NCBI GenBank assembly: GCA_964356135.1
Contig: CAYHGV010000108.1
Location: 1-8,683, forward strand
Source of the DNA: CAYHGV01 sp964356135
GTDB lineage: Bacteria > Hydrothermota > Tepidihabitantia > CAYHGV01
Direction of reading: 5' to 3'
Length of the DNA stretch: 8,683 bases
Both the position numbers and the translations under genes were made by a program. The notes under the pieces were generated by a model, which was not told the DNA's origin, made no database searches, and saw nothing but the letters and a program-made list of their open reading frames with translations. Of this stretch, positions 5,071-8,683 are shown piece by piece. The stretch's first letter is position 1; each line of letters starts with the position of its first letter.

Positions 5071-6411
5071 GTGGAGACTCCGTTCGATACAATTGCTGCG
5101 ATTGCTACCCCTGCCGGCACAGGTGGAATTGCCGTGGTCAGAATCTCGGGCCCGAAAAGCCTCGGGATTGCCGATCTGGTTTTTCAGGGCACCGAACGAC
5201 CGTCTCAGGTTCCAAGTCATACGGTCCATTACGGAAAAATCGTTGACCCGCAAACCGGCGAACTGCTGGATGAAGTGCTGCTGACCGTATTCCGCGCACC
5301 CCGCAGCTATACCGCCGAGGATATGGTAGAAATTTCCTGCCACGGTTCGAATATCATTGCCGACCGTCTGCTCCAGGTCAGTCTTCTGCACGGCGCCCGC
5401 CTGGCTGTAGCCGGCGAGTTCACCCGCCGGGCAGTCAAGAACAAGAGGATCGATTTAATCCAGGCCGAGGCAGTTTCAGACCTGGTTTCGGCAAAAACCG
5501 ATACCGCACTCAAAGCCGCACTCAACCAGCTGAGTGGAAACCTTTCCCGTAATCTCAATCGCCTCTCGGAATCACTCAAGGACTGTCTCAGCCGCTGTGA
5601 GGCGATGCTCGAATTTCCGGAAGAGGAAATCGTCGAATCCGAACATGCCCTGACCGAGCGGATTCGAGACCTCGCCACCGAGTTCGAATCGCTCCTCGCC
5701 CAGGGCGAAGCCGGCAGATTCCTGCGTGAAGGCGCCTCGGTGGTCATCGTCGGCAAACCCAATGTCGGCAAGTCTTCGATCTTCAATCGGCTGGTCACCG
5801 AAGAGCGCTCGATCGTCACTGAGATTCCCGGCACCACCCGGGACAGTATCGAAGCCTCGGTCAATCTGGGAGGAGTGCCGTTAACGCTCTACGATACCTG
5901 CGGTCTTGGTAAAACCACGGACCAGATCGAAGTTCTGGGCGCAGAGAAAACCAAGTTCTACCTCGGGCACGCCGACCTGGTAATAGCGCTGTTCGATTCT
6001 TCGGTGCCCGTAACGAACGAGGATTTCGAGGTTTTAGCAGCCACCCGGCAGATGCCCCGGCTCCTGGTCTTGAATAAAATTGACCTTCCGTTCCACTTTG
6101 ATACCGGAATTTTCAACGGGCAAAAGCCGATTTTCGTTTCGGCAAAATACGGCACCGGCATCGAAGACTTAAACCAGAAACTGCAGGTGGCATTCGCGGT
6201 CGATGATACCCCGGTCGTAACCAACCGACGCCACCTGGATGCAATCGGCCGCGCCCATACCGCACTCAAGCAGGCACTCGCCAATCCCTATCTGGAAATT
6301 CGGGCGCTGGAAGTAAAAACGGCACTGGCGGCGGTCGGTGAAATCACCGGCGCTACTGCCCCGGAAGAGATTTTAGACCGAATTTTTGCCACGTTTTGTA
6401 TCGGCAAATGA
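5071..6411 (+). CDS. mnmE: tRNA uridine-34 5-carboxymethylaminomethyl modification GTPase MnmE
   Basis: This GTPase acts with MnmG to modify the wobble uridine of certain tRNAs. Numbered from GTG 5071 (446 residues): the N-terminal folate-binding domain begins DTIAAIATPAGTGGIAVVRI, with YTAEDMVEISCHG at about 80-92. The helical domain starts at GEFTRRAVKNKRIDLIQAEA (115-134). The inserted G domain has P-loop GKPNVGKSS (228-236), TTRD (255-258), DTCGL as G3 (275-279; usually DTAGL) and NKID (335-338). The C-terminus is the invariant FCIGK with the catalytic Cys. The start is uncertain: a TTG at 5011 in the same frame adds 20 residues without family support, and neither site has a Shine-Dalgarno. 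GTG 5071 matches the usual N-terminus. The stop overlaps the next ATG (ATGA). mnmG is not in the window. Confidence 0.96.
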   Translation: METPFDTIAAIATPAGTGGIAVVRISGPKSLGIADLVFQGTERPSQVPSHTVHYGKIVDPQTGELLDEVLLTVFRAPRSYTAEDMVEISCHGSNIIADRLLQVSLLHGARLAVAGEFTRRAVKNKRIDLIQAEAVSDLVSAKTDTALKAALNQLSGNLSRNLNRLSESLKDCLSRCEAMLEFPEEEIVESEHALTERIRDLATEFESLLAQGEAGRFLREGASVVIVGKPNVGKSSIFNRLVTEERSIVTEIPGTTRDSIEASVNLGGVPLTLYDTCGLGKTTDQIEVLGAEKTKFYLGHADLVIALFDSSVPVTNEDFEVLAATRQMPRLLVLNKIDLPFHFDTGIFNGQKPIFVSAKYGTGIEDLNQKLQVAFAVDDTPVVTNRRHLDAIGRAHTALKQALANPYLEIRALEVKTALAAVGEITGATAPEEILDRIFATFCIGK

Positions 6412-6812
6412 TCCAACGGATTTTTTTGTATGTTGATGGTTCACCCGCCGCCCGGCGCGCAGCCCAGTGGGTAATTTGCCGGGCGAAAGAATGGCAGAGC
6501 CGGCTCTATGTCCTGTATGTGGTTGATAAATCGGCAGTGGTCGCTGCCGCCCGGCGCACCGGCCGCCCGCGGCGTAAGATTGAAGATAAATTAGAAGAAG
6601 AGGGTTGGCGTAACCTCTACGCAATTGAAGACGACGCGTTTGAAGCCGAGGTCAAGGTTTCATTGATTATGGAAAATGGCTTGCCGGCGGAACGGATTCC
6701 TGAACTCGCCAAAAGCTATGAGGCCGACCTCGTCGTCATTGGCTATAACCCTAAATTAGATCATTCGAAACTGATTAAACAGAGTTCCTGTACTATCGTG
6801 ATCATAAAATGA
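6408..6812 (+). CDS. Universal stress protein (UspA) family, non-ATP-binding type
   Basis: This 134-residue cytoplasmic protein has the UspA Rossmann-like layout. The first strand carries the conserved acidic residue (RIFLYVDGS, D10), then a helix (AARRAAQWVICRAKEW) and a second strand (SRLYVLYVVD). A later helix (PAERIPELAKSYEADLVVIG, 93-112) is followed by a closing strand TIVIIK. The ATP-binding signature GxxGx9G(S/T) expected after ADLVVIG is absent; the sequence there is YNPKLDHSKLIKQSS. It therefore probably belongs to the Usp branch that does not bind ATP. ATG 6408 overlaps the mnmE TGA by 4 bases; a TTG at 6396 in the same frame is possible but less likely. Its stop lies in the Shine-Dalgarno of the next gene. 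Family call is fairly sure; role is unknown beyond likely stress linkage. Confidence 0.8.
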   Translation: MIQRIFLYVDGSPAARRAAQWVICRAKEWQSRLYVLYVVDKSAVVAAARRTGRPRRKIEDKLEEEGWRNLYAIEDDAFEAEVKVSLIMENGLPAERIPELAKSYEADLVVIGYNPKLDHSKLIKQSSCTIVIIK

Positions 6813-6822
6813 AGGAGGTTCA

Positions 6823-7281
6823 ATGGAGCGCATTTCCGACCTTTTGACTCAGGGCAACATTTTACTTGAACTGAAGGCAAAAGAAAAAATCGAAGTCATC
6901 CGCGAACTGGCTCAACTGCTGATCGATAAAGAGCTGATCGACAATGTCGAAGATTTCTTCCATGCGATTCTCAAGCGGGAGAATTTAGAGTCGACCGGCA
7001 TCGGCCATGGCGTTGCCATCCCCCATGCCCGCACCAAAGCGGTAAAAAACCTGATTTTGGCATTTGGCCGTTCCGAAGTCGGAGTTGACTTCTCCAGCCT
7101 CGACGGCAAACCCTCCCATCTGGTTTTTTTAATTGCCGCACCCGAAGACCAAAAATCGGAGTATATCCTGACCCTCGCCCGTCTCTCAAAACTTTTGCGG
7201 CGGGACGATTTACGCAATCGGCTCTTAACTGCCCACGCGCCTTCCGAAATCGTCACGACCATTGCCCAGGCCGAGGAATAG
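6823..7281 (+). CDS. PTS EIIA domain protein, fructose/nitrogen (PtsN-like) type
   Basis: This 152-residue single-domain EIIA of the mannitol/fructose/nitrogen class accepts phosphate from HPr or NPr. The N-terminus (ISDLLTQGNILLELKAKEKI) and the block ENLESTGIGHGVAIPHARTK (53-72) are typical. H68 in the IPHAR motif is the expected phosphorylated His, and H62 the supporting residue. The LDGKPSHLVFLIAAPEDQ stretch (93-110) completes the family pattern. No EIIB, EIIC, HPr or EI gene is nearby, and it stands alone between a Usp and a macro-domain gene. That favours a regulatory, PtsN-like role over sugar transport. It has a strong Shine-Dalgarno AAGGAGG (6812-6818), starting at the last base of the upstream stop, 4 bases before the ATG. 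Confidence 0.92.
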   Translation: MERISDLLTQGNILLELKAKEKIEVIRELAQLLIDKELIDNVEDFFHAILKRENLESTGIGHGVAIPHARTKAVKNLILAFGRSEVGVDFSSLDGKPSHLVFLIAAPEDQKSEYILTLARLSKLLRRDDLRNRLLTAHAPSEIVTTIAQAEE

Positions 7282-7286
7282 CCGGT

Positions 7287-7805
7287 ATGAAAATCGGTGA
7301 TACTGTTATTGAATTGAAATTGGGTGACATCACCGACAGCGACACCCAGGCGATCGTCAATGCTGCCAACAACCGGCTCTGGATGGGCGGCGGCGTTGCC
7401 GGGGCGATCAAACGCAAAGGCGGTTCAATCATCGAATCGGAAGCGGTCAACCAGGGACCGATCCCGGTCGGCGCTGCGGTCGTAACCACCGGCGGCAGGC
7501 TCAAAAGCCGCTATGTCATTCATGCGGCAGTCATGGGTCCCGACCTCGAGACCGATGAAGAAAAAATTCGCACCGCGACCGAGGCGAGTTTAACCCAGGC
7601 AAACAACCTCAAGCTCGAAACAATCGCCTTTCCTGCCCTGGGCACCGGCGTCGGCCGTTTTCCCAGAGAAGCAGCCGCCCAGGCGATGCTCGGAGCAATA
7701 AAAAACTCTGCCCTAAGAATTGCCGGTCTGAAATCGATCGTGTTTGTGCTTTTTGACCAGGAAACATTCGACAGTTTTCAAAAAGTCCTCCAGCAGTTAA
7801 CCTGA
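7287..7805 (+). CDS. Macro-domain protein (ADP-ribose binding/hydrolase type)
   Basis: The whole 172-residue protein is one macro domain, resembling the AF1521/MacroD-like group. Visible motifs: LKLGDIT (11-16, adenine-side Asp), AIVNAANNRLWMGGGVAGAI (22-41, the NAAN motif and Gly-rich phosphate loop), GGRLKSRYVIHAAV (69-82) and IAFPALGTGVGRFP (113-126, second phosphate loop). Members bind ADP-ribose and often hydrolyse it from proteins, O-acetyl-ADP-ribose, nucleic acid or ADP-ribose-1''-phosphate; which substrate applies cannot be told by eye. It lies 5 bases after the EIIA gene, with a weak Shine-Dalgarno GAGGA (7273-7277) inside that gene's end. It is the last gene of the packed operon. 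No ADP-ribosyltransferase gene is seen in the window, so a dedicated partner is not evident. Confidence 0.92.
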   Translation: MKIGDTVIELKLGDITDSDTQAIVNAANNRLWMGGGVAGAIKRKGGSIIESEAVNQGPIPVGAAVVTTGGRLKSRYVIHAAVMGPDLETDEEKIRTATEASLTQANNLKLETIAFPALGTGVGRFPREAAAQAMLGAIKNSALRIAGLKSIVFVLFDQETFDSFQKVLQQLT

Positions 7806-7825
7806 AATAGCCCTACTCTCTTCCT

Positions 7826-7837
7826 TATTATATAATA
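7826..7837. repeat. AT-rich 12-bp palindrome containing TATAAT
   Basis: TATTATATAATA is self-complementary and contains a perfect -10 hexamer TATAAT (7831-7836). No acceptable -35 lies 16-18 bases upstream on the plus strand, so I do not call a promoter. It lies in the spacer after the macro-domain gene. Confidence 0.35.
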
Positions 7838-7849
7838 CAATTTGATGAC

Positions 7850-7874
7850 TATGGGGACAGAGACCATATTCCCC
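7850..7874 (+). repeat. Hairpin-forming element just upstream of the transposase (REP-like candidate)
   Basis: Two alternative stems can form: TATGG (7850-7854) with CCATA (7864-7868), or GGGGA (7853-7857) with TCCCC (7870-7874). It lies about 35 bases before the transposase ATG. Transposases of this class act on short structured repeats near their genes, so this may be a recognition element. No second copy is seen in the window. Confidence 0.35.
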
Positions 7875-7909
7875 CTTGACGTTGCGAAATATTGCACAAC
7901 CATCAAGGC

Positions 7910-8584
7910 ATGCCGCGAATTGCGCGAGCCACGGTGCCAGGCACACCCCACCATATTACGCAGCGAGGAAACAATCGCGAAATAATCTTTTTTGATGATA
8001 AGGATCGACGCCGATACCTTAAATGGCTAAAGGAATACACTAATCGCCACAGGTTGGAAGTGTGGGCGTATTGTCTGATGAACAACCATATCCATCTGAT
8101 TGTTGTGCCCGAGCGAGAGGAGAGTTTGGGCAATGCTTTACGGGATACTCACATGCGGTATGCCCAGTATATAAACCGACGATACAGACGGAGTGGTCAT
8201 CTCTGGCAAGGACGTTTCTTCTCCTGTGCATTGGATAGCGCACATTTGTTAGCAGCGGTACGCTATGTAGAACGAAACCCGGTGCGTGCAGGGTTTGTGA
8301 TGCGATCCGAGGAATGGCCGTGATCGAGTGCAGGAGCTCACCTAACTGGTCAACCTAATGTGCTGTTATCCGGGAATAGTCTGCTGGATGGCTTAGTAAA
8401 GAATTGGAAAGAATTTCTTTGCGAATCTGATGATACAGCTATAATGGATCGCCTGCGACGTAACACGAAGACTGGGCGACCATTAGGAAGCGATGAATTT
8501 TTATCACAAATAGAAAATCTTATTTCCCGGACACTCCACCTTCAAAAACCAGGACCCCACAAAAAGAAGGGCATAGAACAATAA
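7910..8584 (+). pseudogene. REP-associated/IS200-like Y1 transposase, one nonsense mutation
   Basis: This is a single-strand HUH transposase of the Y1 (TnpA_REP/RAYT) class. From ATG 7910 it reads MPRIARATVPGTPHHITQRG, the usual start; an in-frame TTG at 7892 adds six unsupported residues. The HUH pair is H60-I-H62 in MNNHIHLIVVP. Tyr at 84, 87 and 92 (YAQYINRRY) are near the expected catalytic region, followed by SGHLWQGRF and VRYVERNPVRAGFV. At 8321-8323 TGA stands where family members have Trp (EDWPWSS pattern; here EEWP-stop-SSAGAHLTG). The frame then continues to TAA 8582-8584 with the typical C-terminal RRNTKTGRPLGSDEF stretch and a basic tail. So one G-to-A change splits a 224-codon gene into an N-terminal part (to 8323) and an untranslated remainder. 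The N-terminal part keeps the HUH motif. TGA recoding is ruled out by other genes here. Confidence 0.88.
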
Positions 8585-8665
8585 ATAAGGGCTCTGGAGC
8601 TTGTCTAAAAACTCTTGGTAATTTTTGATTTTCCGTAGTAAAGTCTCGATTTTTTCACTTGACAT
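8504..8665 (-). CDS. Weak minus-strand ORF at the window edge, unknown
   Basis: On the minus strand an ATG at 8665-8663 opens a 53-codon frame starting MSSEKIETLLRKIKNYQEFL. It runs into the opposite strand of the transposase 3' end and stops at 8506-8504. The first 27 or so codons lie outside the transposase and look like an ordinary charged helix; the rest is antisense to the transposase. The frame is open to the window end (another ATG at 8680-8678), so this could be the truncated tail of a neighbouring gene interrupted by the element. No Shine-Dalgarno and no known domain are visible. Confidence 0.2.
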   Translation of the reverse strand: MSSEKIETLLRKIKNYQEFLDKLQSPYLLFYALLFVGSWFLKVECPGNKIFYL

Positions 8666-8683
8666 ATTGCTCAAAATCATTAT

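Noticed and set aside
1936..8323. TGA decoded as Trp (both broken genes have TGA where Trp is expected)
   Set aside because: TGA ends rpmH at the normal bL34 length (read through, it would fuse in frame to rnpA) and ends MnmE exactly after FCIGK. It also ends the Usp gene. The Rhs remnant additionally has a TAA and a frameshift, so decay is the simpler explanation.
1..8683. tRNA, rRNA genes or CRISPR arrays
   Set aside because: No regularly spaced repeats and no tRNA-like or rRNA-like conserved segments were seen on either strand.

Overview
The window is bacterial, probably from a Gram-negative-type (diderm) organism. YidC has the long form, with an N-terminal membrane anchor and a large periplasmic domain before the insertase core. 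TGA behaves as a true stop: conserved C-termini such as FCIGK of MnmE end on it. I cannot place the organism firmly. The compact tRNA/ribosome/membrane operon next to Rhs debris and an IS200-like transposase remnant would suit an uncultured candidate-phylum genome, but that is a guess.

Region 1 (1-2015) is AT-richer accessory DNA derived from an Rhs/polymorphic-toxin locus. It holds an Rhs tip sequence (55-175) that reads straight into a small protein with an HEGGH zincin motif (142-675). A 306-residue protein of unknown function overlaps it by 4 bases (672-1592). An Rhs core pseudogene follows (about 1611-2014), with one frameshift, two nonsense codons and an apparent internal deletion at a heptamer repeat. 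The pseudogene ends with a second, diverged copy of the same tip sequence, lying 1839 bases after the first. The likely reading is a displaced toxin tip with a candidate partner gene, followed by the decayed end of an Rhs gene.

Region 2 (2188-7805) is one tightly packed operon behind a good sigma70-type promoter: rpmH, rnpA, yidD, yidC, jag/khpB and mnmE, the classic origin-proximal cluster for ribosome, RNase P, membrane insertion and tRNA modification. It continues without a real gap into a UspA-like protein, a PtsN/fructose-type EIIA and a macro-domain protein. The first six genes serve RNA processing, membrane-protein insertion and tRNA wobble-uridine modification. The last three suggest stress, phosphorelay and ADP-ribose functions tied to the same transcript.

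Region 3 (7806-8683) holds a short spacer with hairpin and AT-palindrome elements. It is followed by a REP-associated/IS200-like Y1 transposase gene broken by a single TGG-to-TGA change, and then about 100 AT-rich bases with only a weak minus-strand reading frame.
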